NCBI RefSeq assembly: GCF_014851805.1
Contig: NZ_JACVAK010000003.1
Span: forward strand, 395,501 to 459,500
Reading direction: 5' to 3'
DNA: 64,000 nt
Source: Pseudoxanthomonas sp. PXM02
GTDB taxonomy: Bacteria; Pseudomonadota; Gammaproteobacteria; Xanthomonadales; Xanthomonadaceae
Below the pieces are notes generated by a model that saw only the letters and a list, made by a program, of their open reading frames with translations, was not told the origin of the DNA and ran no database searches. Made by a program: the position numbers and the translations under genes. Position 1 is the stretch's first letter, and every line of letters begins with the position of its first letter. Positions 37,752 to 46,076 of the stretch are shown piece by piece.

Positions 37752-38048
37752 TCAACTGGGTTCCACGACGCCCAGCAGGAAAAGCACGACCGCCACTGAC
37801 GACCCCACACCCATGAACGCCGTGGCGATCGACAGTCCGTAGGCCAGCAGCTTGCGCAGGGCACCTGACGAAGAGCGTCCACCCCGAAAGAACAGCACCG
37901 CCGCAGGCAGCATGAGCAAACCGACGAGGTTCATGTAGAAGAAGGTGGTCAGGCCATCAACACCCGGCAATGCACTACGAACCAGCACGACCATCATGCC
38001 CAGGGCAACAAAAGTGAGTAGATAAGCGATTGCCAAGGTTCTTGCCAT
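37752..38048 (-). CDS. Small membrane protein, unknown
   Basis: 98 residues with three membrane helices (LAIAYLLTFVALGMMVVLV, LTTFFYMNLVGLLMLPAAVLFF, LLAYGLSIATAFMGVGSSVAVVLFLLGV). No family recognised; a basic GGRSSSGALRK loop follows the second helix. It stops next to palindromic element A. Confidence 0.6.
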   Translation of the reverse strand: MARTLAIAYLLTFVALGMMVVLVRSALPGVDGLTTFFYMNLVGLLMLPAAVLFFRGGRSSSGALRKLLAYGLSIATAFMGVGSSVAVVLFLLGVVEPS

Positions 38049-38112
38049 GGGTATCCGGTGCCTGGATTGAACAGCGCGACGAAGTTGCGGTCAGCTCGAC
38101 TGGAGTGCGGGC

Positions 38113-38502
38113 CTACTGACCCATCGACTTGCGGATGCCGTCGTTGAGTTGCTGGAACTGTCGCACCACCTCGTCGCATACGGCTTTCGAGGCGCCGCAC
38201 TTCACCTGCATGTCCAGGTACACCCCTCCGTCCTTCTCCAGCACGGCGCGCTTCACCGCCGTGGGATGGGCCGGGTGCTGGGCGGTGGTGATGGACCACA
38301 GCGTGAGCGTTTCGCGGTCGTTGAGTACCACCCAGTCGTTCTGCTCCTTGAGCGTGACGCCGGGTTTGTTGCGAAGAGCCTCGAGTGCCGCCTCCGGACT
38401 GGCGTACCCGATATCCGAGTCCGGAGACTCCGCGATGTCCTGCGCGAACGCAGCGGCACTGATCCCCAGCCCGAGCATTGCCACCAACGCCAACCTTCTC
38501 AT
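38113..38502 (-). CDS. Exported small protein, unknown
   Basis: 129 residues with a signal peptide (LALVAMLGLGISAAAFA). The mature part is an alpha/beta domain (SPEAALEALRNKPGVTLKEQNDWVVLND, HPTAVKRAVLEKDGGVYLDMQVKCGAS) with a cysteine pair (KCGASKAVC) likely to form a disulfide. I do not recognise a named family. It looks periplasmic. Confidence 0.75.
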   Translation of the reverse strand: MRRLALVAMLGLGISAAAFAQDIAESPDSDIGYASPEAALEALRNKPGVTLKEQNDWVVLNDRETLTLWSITTAQHPAHPTAVKRAVLEKDGGVYLDMQVKCGASKAVCDEVVRQFQQLNDGIRKSMGQ

Positions 38503-38573
38503 CGAAATATCCCCAGAGGCTTCATGCCTGCGTTGAACTTAGCCGCGACGCGGCTTCGGGTTGAATGATCTTG

Positions 38574-38933
38574 TCAGCCCTCTACGACATCATCAATCCA
38601 GAAGCGAACAGGGCCGATGATGCGCTTGACCGCATGATAGGTGACGCGAACCGTCGGCTTGCGGGCGCAGAGCGCTTCGTACACCGACCTTTCCGATCTT
38701 CGCCCATTGAACCTGAGATAGGGAGCAGCAGGCTCGTCGAGCCTGATACCCATGAAGAAATCGCCGCCGCGACGCCCGATCTGTTGAAAATCGCAGTCCA
38801 CAATCCGGCCCTGGATCACGAGGGATCCTTGCAGGTGGGCGGGCACGTCCGTCTTGATTGCTCCAATCATCAGGATTGCGATGACCACTACGGCAAAGAT
38901 CAAACCACGCTTCTTCCAACGCCTTGAGATCAT
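38574..38933 (-). CDS. Membrane-anchored small protein, unknown
   Basis: 119 residues. One N-terminal membrane anchor (GLIFAVVVIAILMIGAI) and a soluble domain of strands (LQGSLVIQGRIVDCDFQQIGRRGGDFFMGIRLDEPAAPYLRFNG) with basic patches. Function unknown. It is co-directional with the neighbouring unknown genes. Confidence 0.65.
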   Translation of the reverse strand: MISRRWKKRGLIFAVVVIAILMIGAIKTDVPAHLQGSLVIQGRIVDCDFQQIGRRGGDFFMGIRLDEPAAPYLRFNGRRSERSVYEALCARKPTVRVTYHAVKRIIGPVRFWIDDVVEG

Positions 38934-39002
38934 GGTGTCCGGACGGCCGTGGTTTGATTCATCGGGGGCCGCCGCACGATCTCACTTGGAAGCGCTCGCT
39001 GG

Positions 39003-39101
39003 CCAGTGCATAGGTTGGGGTGAGCCTGCGAACCCCAACACATCGGCGTTTGTGGATAACGATGTTGGGGTTCAATCCGTTCACCCCAACCTATGCGCTG
39101 G
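39003..39101. repeat. Palindromic element, copy B (attC-like architecture)
   Basis: A 21-bp terminal inverted repeat (20/21 matches; 39003-39023 and 39081-39101) surrounds a perfect 11-bp inner inverted repeat (GAACCCCAACA at 39030-39040, TGTTGGGGTTC at 39063-39073). The two stems nest around one centre with a bulged spacer, a layout like a folded attC site, but the GTTRRRY/RYYYAAC core of classical attC is not exact. Copy A lies 1.3 kb away. Confidence 0.75.
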
Positions 39102-39423
39102 ATACGTTGCTGGGTGCCGCCACGCGGAGGGGATGCGCAGGATTGTCGCGAATAAATGCTTCCACTTCCGCGAGCCTGTCCGGCAACGAGGGACCGGAGG
39201 TGCTGCGATAGCTGAAGAAGCGGAAGCCGGCCTCAAACAACGCCTGCACCTTTGCCCACTGCTCCAGATTCCTGGCGGGCGGCGCCTTGAACGAGCGGCC
39301 CATCTCATGGAGTGTGCCGCCGCAGCCCGGGCACACCGCGGAATACGTTAGCCGGGGCGCGACCTTGAAGCTCTTGCAGCAATCAAAGCAGGCGTGGGCA
39401 ATCAAGTATTGTGGGTGCGGCAT
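39091..39423 (-). CDS. Zinc-ribbon protein, unknown
   Basis: About 110 residues from ATG 39423. Two CxxC pairs (CFDCCKSF and CPGCGG) make a likely zinc ribbon; the rest (FEAGFRFFSYRSTSGPSLPDRLAEVEAFIRDN) is a helical tail. The stop codon TAG lies inside palindromic element B, which the frame enters for its last codons. Longer upstream starts up to 39531 look unlikely. Confidence 0.65.
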   Translation of the reverse strand: MPHPQYLIAHACFDCCKSFKVAPRLTYSAVCPGCGGTLHEMGRSFKAPPARNLEQWAKVQALFEAGFRFFSYRSTSGPSLPDRLAEVEAFIRDNPAHPLRVAAPSNVSSA

Positions 39424-39508
39424 GCGATCCATCCGCCTGGGCGCCTGACGCCTGACAGACCCCATCCCGGGGCGACAGCGCGGATACTCACTTTCGCCCT
39501 CCGCTACG

Positions 39509-40666
39509 TCAAGGATCGCGGGACTGCGCACCTGTCAGCAGGGCGCGCCAGCCCGGATGTTCGGGCAGCCACCCCGAGGGCGGTTCGGTGGGAATGCCAT
39601 TGATTTCCAGCCGGAGACGCAGGGCGGCGAACTCGCCATCCCGGAACAGAACGTCGATGTAGTCCCCAGGGACTTTCTGCTCGGGGGCGGAAGGGTCGTC
39701 CAGACGATGCAGGCTCTCGTAGACCCAGGCGAAGCGCCGCAGACGCTCGCGAGCGGCATCGCGCTCGGCATCGGTCTCCGCCCACTCGACCAGGCGCGGC
39801 AGACTCAGCATCGACGTGATCAGCGTCGTCTCGTCATTGGCCAGCAACGTATAGATCCGCTTGCATGCCAAACGCGTGGCTGGCGGAATCGCCCCGACCT
39901 GGGCAGTACAGCGCTGCCTGATAGGCACAAGCGTCGGGACGGCAACGGCGGAGTTCCGCGCCATGACCACAATGTCCGCCATGTCGCGTGGCGTGGCGTC
40001 GCGCCCCAGCTGGATGTCCTCGCCTATCGCGGCAGCAAGCGCAGGGTCCAGGGCTGGCGCGGGCGCCTGCCGCAGTGCCGACACCATCAGCGTGCCCAGC
40101 GCATTGATGCGGGGGTGGTAGTGCGTACCCGCAGCCGCGGCCTGCCAGTAGCGTTCGGCCGCTGCCGTGTCCCGGCGTTCGACGGCGTCCTGGTACGCGG
40201 CAAGCAGAACCTCGGCGTTGCCGGGATCGGCGGAGACCAGCCGCTGCAGTAGCTGGGCACGATCGCAGGTCGCACCCGTCATCCTGCAGACCTCCAGCAG
40301 TGCCCAGTCCACCAGTGCGTCGTCGCCGCGTGCAGTGTCGTAGGCGGCCTGTATCCAGAGGCGCGCCTGTTCGTTCGCGGCCGCGACGTCCTCGGGACGG
40401 GACGTGTCATCGCTTTCCACGGGCCACAACCAGCCCGCGATCAGCAGGTCCCGTGGCATCCCGCGCGCCGCGACGGTGCGCAGGTATGCCTGGACGTCCT
40501 TGCGCCATGCGGCGTGCCAGGCCTCGCTGGCCGCGCTCAGCGCGGGATCGGACTCGATTCGCGAGGGGGGCGACTCCGGCGGACCGTCCTGCGCCATTGC
40601 CGACACCGGCATCCATGACGCCACCACCAACACCAGCCACAGCCCCACCTGCCCTGCCTTGCGCAT
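39509..40666 (-). CDS. Exported helical-repeat-like protein, unknown
   Basis: 385 residues from ATG 40666, which has CAGGAG upstream and begins a signal peptide (VGLWLVLVVASWMPVSAMA). The mature part is helical, rich in Ala, Asp and Arg, with TPR/Sel1-like spacing (NAEVLLAAYQDAVERRDTAAAERYWQAAAAGTHYHP). Two cysteine pairs (CRMTGATCDRAQ and CTAQVG..ACKRIY). No function known. Divergent from the next unknown gene across 117 bases. Confidence 0.75.
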   Translation of the reverse strand: MRKAGQVGLWLVLVVASWMPVSAMAQDGPPESPPSRIESDPALSAASEAWHAAWRKDVQAYLRTVAARGMPRDLLIAGWLWPVESDDTSRPEDVAAANEQARLWIQAAYDTARGDDALVDWALLEVCRMTGATCDRAQLLQRLVSADPGNAEVLLAAYQDAVERRDTAAAERYWQAAAAGTHYHPRINALGTLMVSALRQAPAPALDPALAAAIGEDIQLGRDATPRDMADIVVMARNSAVAVPTLVPIRQRCTAQVGAIPPATRLACKRIYTLLANDETTLITSMLSLPRLVEWAETDAERDAARERLRRFAWVYESLHRLDDPSAPEQKVPGDYIDVLFRDGEFAALRLRLEINGIPTEPPSGWLPEHPGWRALLTGAQSRDP

Positions 40667-40783
40667 GCCCCACTCCTGTCGGGAAACGAGGGAGCACCGT
40701 CGCATGCCTGCCGCGATGGATTCAAGCCGGCGCGCGGCTCCGCGTGCGGTATCGTCGCGGTTCTTCTTCCATGGATAGACGCC

Positions 40784-41980
40784 ATGCCCCTGCGCGACCT
40801 GTGCCGTCTCGCCCTTCTGCTGACCACACTGCAGGCCACGATGGTCGCGAATGCCGATACGTGGCGCCCCGCGACCACGCAGACATACGCGTCCAGTGAT
40901 GATGCATGGCGGCTCACCATCGAACCCTCCGTGTCGTCTGATCAGGGCGCCCACGTGGGCGACCAGACCGCAGGCGAGGATCGATCGGGCGAAGTCGCCA
41001 ATGATGCGCGGACGTCCGCGCGCGGGACCATGGAGCATTGCATCGGCGGCACATGCCGCCGCGCATGGCAGCACCACCTTCTCAACGAAGTGGCCCCGGT
41101 GAGCGTCCTGGTGACCGAAGGCGGCTACGTGATGACGCTCGACAACTGGGTCAGCATGGGTTTCGGCCCGCATGCGGTGGTGCTGTACGACCCGGCAGGT
41201 TCGCTCATAGCAAAGTACGCGCTGGTCGACTTCCTCCCCAGGGAGTACGTGATGGCGCTGCCGCGCAGCGTGAGCTCGCTGCACTGGCGCGATAGTCCGC
41301 GCATCGACAGGGACGGCATCAGGATTGTGGTGCCGGTGGTGGTGCCGTCAGAAGGCGCCGAGGAAGAGGACGACACGCACACGCAGTTCGTCGATGTGGT
41401 CTTCGACCCCCGCGACGGATCGGTCGCGCTCCCCGCGCCGGAGGTCTGGATGCCCGCCCAGAAAGAAGCGGCCACCGCGCTGGCCACGCAACGGGCGCTG
41501 CTCGCTGACGAGCTTGAACAGGCGGTCGTGCCGCTGCTGCCGCCGGATTCCCGCGAGCCGCTCGACTGGCATGTCTATCTGCGCGAGGCATTCTCGCGAC
41601 TCGACGAGGACGAAGCGGGGTTTCCCGCGACATTCGTCGTGCCCTCCCCGGCCGATCCGGGTTACGCCAAGGAAGTGGGGAGGCTGCATGCACGCCTGCA
41701 GGACGCGAAGGCGCGGGACGTGATCATGCTCGGCGCGCTGTCACAGGACGCGCTGCTGGATCTGCTCAAGCAGGAAGCCGCCAGCTTCCATCCCGGCATG
41801 CGTGCCTGGCCGCGTCTTTACCTGCTGCTCGACGCGGAGCGCTTTGCACAGGCGAGCGCTCTGCTCGCACCTTCCGGAGCCACGCTGATCCAGCTTGATC
41901 CCGCACGCGCGATTCCGCAGCGGGCGGACTATCTGGAAGCCTGGGAAGACTACCTGCAGGGAAGGCCGGACGAGGAATGA
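40784..41980 (+). CDS. Exported protein, unknown
   Basis: 398 residues with a signal peptide (LALLLTTLQATMVANA). The N-terminal part has a cysteine pair (EHCIGGTCRRAW) and a beta-rich domain (VSVLVTEGGYVMTLDNW..VVLYDPAGSLIAKYAL); an acidic stretch EGAEEEDDTHTQ leads to FVDVVFDPRDGSVALP, and the C-terminal half is helical. No recognised family. It is divergent from the exported gene at 39509, suggesting a related but unknown envelope role. Confidence 0.72.
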   Translation: MPLRDLCRLALLLTTLQATMVANADTWRPATTQTYASSDDAWRLTIEPSVSSDQGAHVGDQTAGEDRSGEVANDARTSARGTMEHCIGGTCRRAWQHHLLNEVAPVSVLVTEGGYVMTLDNWVSMGFGPHAVVLYDPAGSLIAKYALVDFLPREYVMALPRSVSSLHWRDSPRIDRDGIRIVVPVVVPSEGAEEEDDTHTQFVDVVFDPRDGSVALPAPEVWMPAQKEAATALATQRALLADELEQAVVPLLPPDSREPLDWHVYLREAFSRLDEDEAGFPATFVVPSPADPGYAKEVGRLHARLQDAKARDVIMLGALSQDALLDLLKQEAASFHPGMRAWPRLYLLLDAERFAQASALLAPSGATLIQLDPARAIPQRADYLEAWEDYLQGRPDEE

Positions 41981-41993
41981 CGGCGCCACCGCT

Positions 41994-42836
41994 TCAATCT
42001 GTCGCGCTGATCTCGACCGCCGTCCCGCTGACGCGCACGCCGTCACGTACCTCGGCCGGGACCTCCACCTTCAGCACGCTGGGCCGGCCAAGGTCGTGGC
42101 CCTGGTGGATGACGAACGCACGCGACGCAGGCAGCTGGTCGCGCGCGGCGAGGTAGGCGCCGAGCGCGGCCGCGGCGGCGCCGGTGGCGGGGTCTTCCAC
42201 CACGCCACCGGGCGGGAACGGGTTGCGCGCGTGAAGTGTCTGCGCGTCCTCGCGCCACACCAGGTTCACCGTGGTCCAGCCGCGCACCTTCATCAACGCG
42301 GCGAGGGCATCGAAGTCGTAGTGCAGCTCGGCCAGGCGTGCGCGCGATGCGGCCGCGACGACCGGATGCCACGCGCCCGCGTACGCGAGTCCGGGCGGCA
42401 GCGTGGCATCGAGATCGTCATGGCGCCAGCCGAGCGTCGCGAGCAGTGCATCCAGATGTTCGGCCGACAACGCATCGACGCGCGGCGTCACGCTCGTCAG
42501 CGTGGCGGCGAGATCGTCACCGACCGTGACGCGCACGCGTCCGGCCTGCGTGTGCAGCACGACATCGCCGGGGCCGTGTGCGCGTGCGCGCGCCACCATC
42601 GCCGCGATGGTCGCGTGTCCGCAGAAGCTCACTTCGGCCAGCGGACTGAAGTAGCGCACATCGAGGTCGCCATCGGCACGCGGCAGCAGGAAGGCGGTTT
42701 CCGAATAGCCCAGATCGGCGGCGATGCGTTGCATGGCCGCGTCATCCAGGCTGCGCGCATCCAGCACCACACCGGCGGGATTGCCGCCCGCGGGATCGGT
42801 GGTGAACGCGCTGTAGCGCAGGACGGCAGCGGTCAT
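41994..42836 (-). CDS. PhzF-family isomerase/epimerase-like protein
   Basis: 280 residues from ATG 42836; a much longer frame upstream is a shadow of yczE. Start RYSAFTTDPAGGNPAGVVLDA, the catalytic-Glu motif GYSETAFLL, and RYFSPLAEVSFCGHATIAA are diagnostic of the PhzF fold. Most members outside phenazine clusters have unknown substrates. It overlaps the upstream membrane-protein gene by ATGA, so the pair is translated together. Confidence 0.9.
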   Translation of the reverse strand: MTAAVLRYSAFTTDPAGGNPAGVVLDARSLDDAAMQRIAADLGYSETAFLLPRADGDLDVRYFSPLAEVSFCGHATIAAMVARARAHGPGDVVLHTQAGRVRVTVGDDLAATLTSVTPRVDALSAEHLDALLATLGWRHDDLDATLPPGLAYAGAWHPVVAAASRARLAELHYDFDALAALMKVRGWTTVNLVWREDAQTLHARNPFPPGGVVEDPATGAAAAALGAYLAARDQLPASRAFVIHQGHDLGRPSVLKVEVPAEVRDGVRVSGTAVEISATD

Positions 42837-43513
42837 GGCGTGTCTCCGAGCGGGGTGCGTACGGGGGTGTCCAGGCGCACTACCAGATAGCGCAGGAAGA
42901 ACTGCGTCAGCGGGCCCACGCCGAACGCGAACACCAGCGTTCCCACGCCCACCACGCCGCCCAGCAGCACGCCGATGACCAACACGGTGACTTCGATCAG
43001 CGTGCGGATGCTGCGGATCGACCAGCCGGTGCGACGTGCGAGGCCGGTCATCAGTCCATCGCGCGGGCCGGGGCCGAGTTGCGCGCCGATGTACATCGCG
43101 GTGGCGACCGCACACAGCACCACGCCGGCTAGCAGATAGGCGCAGCGCAGCGGCAGGCCGTCCGGCGTGCCGAGCAGGGCGAGATTGAGGTCGGCGAACG
43201 GCCCGAGCAGCAGCGTGTTGGCCACCGTGCCCAGGCCCGGCATCTGCCGCAGCGGGATCCACGCCAGCAGCACCGCGACCGCGGTCACCACCATGACCAT
43301 GCCGAACGACAGCGGCACGTGCTGCGACACGCCCAGGTGGAAGACGTCCCACGGCGAGGCGCCGACCGCGCCTTCGATCATCAGCGCGATGGCCAGGCCG
43401 TACAGCCACAGCCCGACGAGGAGGCGCAGCAGGCGTTCGGGCAGGCGGCCGGCTTTCAATTGCGCGAGCGGGCCGAGATTGACGAGTCCGGCGGGGGGCG
43501 TGGTCGGTTTCAT
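42833..43513 (-). CDS. yczE: YczE/YitT-like integral membrane protein
   Basis: 226 residues with five to six membrane helices. VGLWLYGLAIALMIEGAVGASPWDVFHLG and GPGPRDGLMTGLARRTGWSIRSIRTLIEV match the YczE family. In other bacteria yczE is commonly divergent from a MocR-type regulator, as here. The transported or sensed compound is unknown. ATG 43513 lies inside the outer arm of the nested palindrome; phzF follows with a 4-base overlap. Confidence 0.85.
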   Translation of the reverse strand: MKPTTPPAGLVNLGPLAQLKAGRLPERLLRLLVGLWLYGLAIALMIEGAVGASPWDVFHLGVSQHVPLSFGMVMVVTAVAVLLAWIPLRQMPGLGTVANTLLLGPFADLNLALLGTPDGLPLRCAYLLAGVVLCAVATAMYIGAQLGPGPRDGLMTGLARRTGWSIRSIRTLIEVTVLVIGVLLGGVVGVGTLVFAFGVGPLTQFFLRYLVVRLDTPVRTPLGDTP

Positions 43514-43576
43514 GGGGCCACCTTCCTCCGGATTGGCTCTTTTCGATAGAGCCAATCGTGGGATAGTGGCCCCATG
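43511..43576. promoter_or_regulatory. Nested palindromic operator between yczE and the MocR regulator
   Basis: Outer arms CATGGGGCCAC (43511-43521) and GTGGCCCCATG (43566-43576) are a perfect 11-bp inverted repeat that includes both start codons. Inner arms ATTGGCTC (43532-43539) and GAGCCAAT (43549-43556) are a perfect 8-bp repeat about the same centre. Best explained as the dimeric MocR operator with overlapping divergent promoters. Confidence 0.75.
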
Positions 43577-45025
43577 GAACGCATATTGGCTCCGGACCGT
43601 CTCGCCACCCTGGTCGGCGACTTCCCGCGCACGCCCGCCTACCGCGGCCTGCGCCAGGCCCTGCAGGAACTGATCGGCGACGGCCGCATCCCGCTTGGCA
43701 CGCGCCTGCCCAGCGAGCGCGCCGTGACCGCGGTGCTCGGGGTATCGCGCAATACGGTGACGCGCGCCTATGCGGACCTGGTGGCCGCCGGCTTCGCCAC
43801 CGCGCGACAGGGCGCCGGCACGTACGCCGCGGTGCCGCTCGACCGCCGGCGCGCGCACGACCACGCGCTGCATGCGGTCGGCGTGGCGGCATCGCAGGAC
43901 GGCGCGGTCGACCTGAACTGCGCGGCGGGCGGCGCCACGCCCGGCGTCGCCGCAGCGTATGCGCGCGCACTGGACGCGCTGCCCGCCTATCTGGCCAGCG
44001 ATGGTTACCTGCCTTCGGGCCTGCCCGCACTGCGGGCGCTCATCGCGACGCACTACGTACAGCGTGGCCTGTCGACCACGCCGGAGCAGATCGTCATCAC
44101 CTCGGGCGCGCTGTCGGCCATCGCCATCATCGCGCGGGCGCTGACGCGTCCCGGCGATCGCGTGATGATCGAATCGCCGGTGTACTCGAACGCGATCGAG
44201 GCGTTGCGCCTCGGCGGCGCGCGGCTGGTCAGTGCACCGATGGCCGATCCCCTCGGCGACGAGGGCTGGGACGTGGCCGCGATCGAGGCGACGTTGCGGC
44301 AGACTGCACCGCGGCTGGCCTACCTGATTCCCGATTTCCAGAATCCCACCGGTTTCCTGATGGGCGAGGCGCAACGCGTGCGCTATGCCGCCGCACTGCG
44401 CGCGACGCGCACCACCGCCATCGTCGACGAGACGCTGCAGTCGACCTGCCTGTCCGACACGCCGATGCCGACACCGTTCGCGTTGCATGCGCCGGACGCG
44501 TTCACCGTCGGCAGCGCGTCGAAGCTGTGCTGGGGCGGCCTGCGCGTGGGCTGGATCCGCGCACCGCGCGACGCAGTCGACCGCCTGATCGCCACGCGCG
44601 TGCAGATGGACCTGGGCAGCTCGCTGTTCGACCAGCTGGTGGTGGCGGAGATGCTCGCCGCGGACGATGTGCTGGCCACGCGGCGCGAACAGCTGCGGCA
44701 GCGACGCGACGCGCTCGCCGATGCGCTGCGCGAACACCTGCCCGACTGGCGTTTCCGCCTGCCCGACGGTGGTCTGTCGCTATGGGTGCGCGTGCCGCAC
44801 GGCAGTGCCACGCAGTTGGCCACCGAGGTCGAGCGCAAGGGCGTCTATCTGGCGCCCGGCCCGGTCTTCAGCGTGGAAGGCGGCGCGGACACCTGGTTGC
44901 GGATTCCGTACGCCAAACCGGAGGACACGCTGGTGCGTGCGGTGAAGGCGATGGCGGAGACGTGGACGCAGTTGCCGCGCGAGTCCACCGCACGGCGTGG
45001 CGATGCGAGGCGGCTGATCGCCTGA
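43574..45025 (+). CDS. MocR/GntR-family regulator with aminotransferase domain (YczR-like)
   Basis: 483 residues. An N-terminal winged helix (about 1-85; GTRLPSERAVTAVLGVSRNTVTRAYADLVAAGFATARQGAGTY) is fused to a fold-type I aminotransferase domain with a PLP lysine in VGSASKLCWGGLRVGWI and PDFQNPTG. Such proteins sense PLP or an amino compound and usually repress or activate the divergent gene. Divergence from yczE and the nested operator support a YczR-type role. Confidence 0.9.
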   Translation: MERILAPDRLATLVGDFPRTPAYRGLRQALQELIGDGRIPLGTRLPSERAVTAVLGVSRNTVTRAYADLVAAGFATARQGAGTYAAVPLDRRRAHDHALHAVGVAASQDGAVDLNCAAGGATPGVAAAYARALDALPAYLASDGYLPSGLPALRALIATHYVQRGLSTTPEQIVITSGALSAIAIIARALTRPGDRVMIESPVYSNAIEALRLGGARLVSAPMADPLGDEGWDVAAIEATLRQTAPRLAYLIPDFQNPTGFLMGEAQRVRYAAALRATRTTAIVDETLQSTCLSDTPMPTPFALHAPDAFTVGSASKLCWGGLRVGWIRAPRDAVDRLIATRVQMDLGSSLFDQLVVAEMLAADDVLATRREQLRQRRDALADALREHLPDWRFRLPDGGLSLWVRVPHGSATQLATEVERKGVYLAPGPVFSVEGGADTWLRIPYAKPEDTLVRAVKAMAETWTQLPRESTARRGDARRLIA

Positions 45026-45031
45026 CGCGGA

Positions 45032-45946
45032 TCACGCGATCCGACCCACGACCCACGCCCACATCGGCAGCGTGACCAGCGACAGCAGGATGCCGTAGCC
45101 GACGAGCGCCGCGGCCAGGCGCGGGGCGAGCTGGTGCGAGATCGCCAGCGCGGCGGCAGTGATCATGGTGGGCATGGCGGACTCCAGCACGTTCGCCTGC
45201 AACATCTCGCCGGTCATGCCGAAGGCCAGCGACAGCGGGATGGCGAGCGCGGGCATCACCAGCAGGCGCAGCAGCAGGCCGACGGCGAGCGGCTTCACTT
45301 CGTCGCGCGGCAGCTTCAACTGGATCGTCAGGCCGACCGCCAGCATCACCAGCGGCAGCATGGCGTCAGCCAGCTTCTGCAGGGCCGACCCGATCCATGC
45401 CGGCGGCTGCTCCGGCATCAGCGTCAGGCCGAACAACAGCGCCCACACCGGCGGAAACTTCACGATGCGCAGCATGATCTCGCGCGCCGTCGGCGGCGCG
45501 TCGCCGCCGTAGCGCGCCAGCACGTACAGGCCGAACGTCGATAGCAGGATGAAGGCGCCGAACTGGTCGTACACCACCGCATACGGCAGCGCGTGCTGGC
45601 CCAGCAGCGCACTGACCATCGGATAGCCGATGAAGCTGCTGTTGCACAGCGCCACGCACAGCAGCAGCACCGCGTGTTCGTCGCGACGGAATTTCAGCAG
45701 CCGCGAGGCCAGCGCGACCAGCGCGACGGACGCGGCGGCCAGCAGCCAGGGCGTGACCACCACGCCGAGCAGGGAGGCATCGAGATGCAGGCGCGGCACG
45801 TAGGTCAGCACGGCCGCCGGCAGGCAGACGTACAGCACGACGCGGTTGATGACGTCGGCCGCGTTCTCGGGAAACACGCGCAGGCGCGCGAACAGCATGC
45901 CGAGCGCCAGCAAGGCCAGGATCAGGGCGAAGGCATCGAATGCCAT
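45032..45946 (-). CDS. AEC-family (auxin efflux carrier) transporter
   Basis: 304 residues from ATG 45946, ten predicted membrane helices. Starts FDAFALILALLALGMLFARL and has LCNSSFIGYPMVSALLG, a signature of the AEC/BART fold; the second half mirrors the first (MLPLVMLAVGLTI, ESAMPTMITAAALAISHQL). Probable efflux of a carboxylate or other small organic anion. It is convergent with the MocR gene and divergent from the next hydrolase. Confidence 0.9.
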   Translation of the reverse strand: MAFDAFALILALLALGMLFARLRVFPENAADVINRVVLYVCLPAAVLTYVPRLHLDASLLGVVVTPWLLAAASVALVALASRLLKFRRDEHAVLLLCVALCNSSFIGYPMVSALLGQHALPYAVVYDQFGAFILLSTFGLYVLARYGGDAPPTAREIMLRIVKFPPVWALLFGLTLMPEQPPAWIGSALQKLADAMLPLVMLAVGLTIQLKLPRDEVKPLAVGLLLRLLVMPALAIPLSLAFGMTGEMLQANVLESAMPTMITAAALAISHQLAPRLAAALVGYGILLSLVTLPMWAWVVGRIA

Positions 45947-46021
45947 GGTGCAGCGGGATACGACGTGGGGAGGGCAGGATCGCATACCGCGCCGCGCGAT
46001 GCCGTTGGGCTTTCGTCGGTA

Positions 46022-46050
46022 GTGCGTTCCGCCGCCGGTGCCGAACGCAC
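46022..46050. promoter_or_regulatory. Inverted repeat between divergent transporter and hydrolase genes
   Basis: GTGCGTTC (46022-46029) and GAACGCAC (46043-46050) form a perfect 8-bp inverted repeat spaced by 13 bases, in the 130-base gap between the AEC transporter and hydrolase starts. It could be an operator for an unlinked regulator. Confidence 0.4.
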
Positions 46051-46076
46051 CACGGCACAGGGCTTATCATGGCGGC

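Noticed and set aside
39003-39101. Palindromic element B as a true integron attC site
   Set aside because: Shape is similar, but the exact 7-base core boxes are missing and no integrase gene lies in the window; kept as a repeat and a finding instead.
41994-44737. Very long minus-strand frames covering phzF, yczE and the MocR gene (more than 600 codons)
   Set aside because: They merge unrelated frames; the MocR aminotransferase on the plus strand and the two coupled minus-strand genes explain the region fully.
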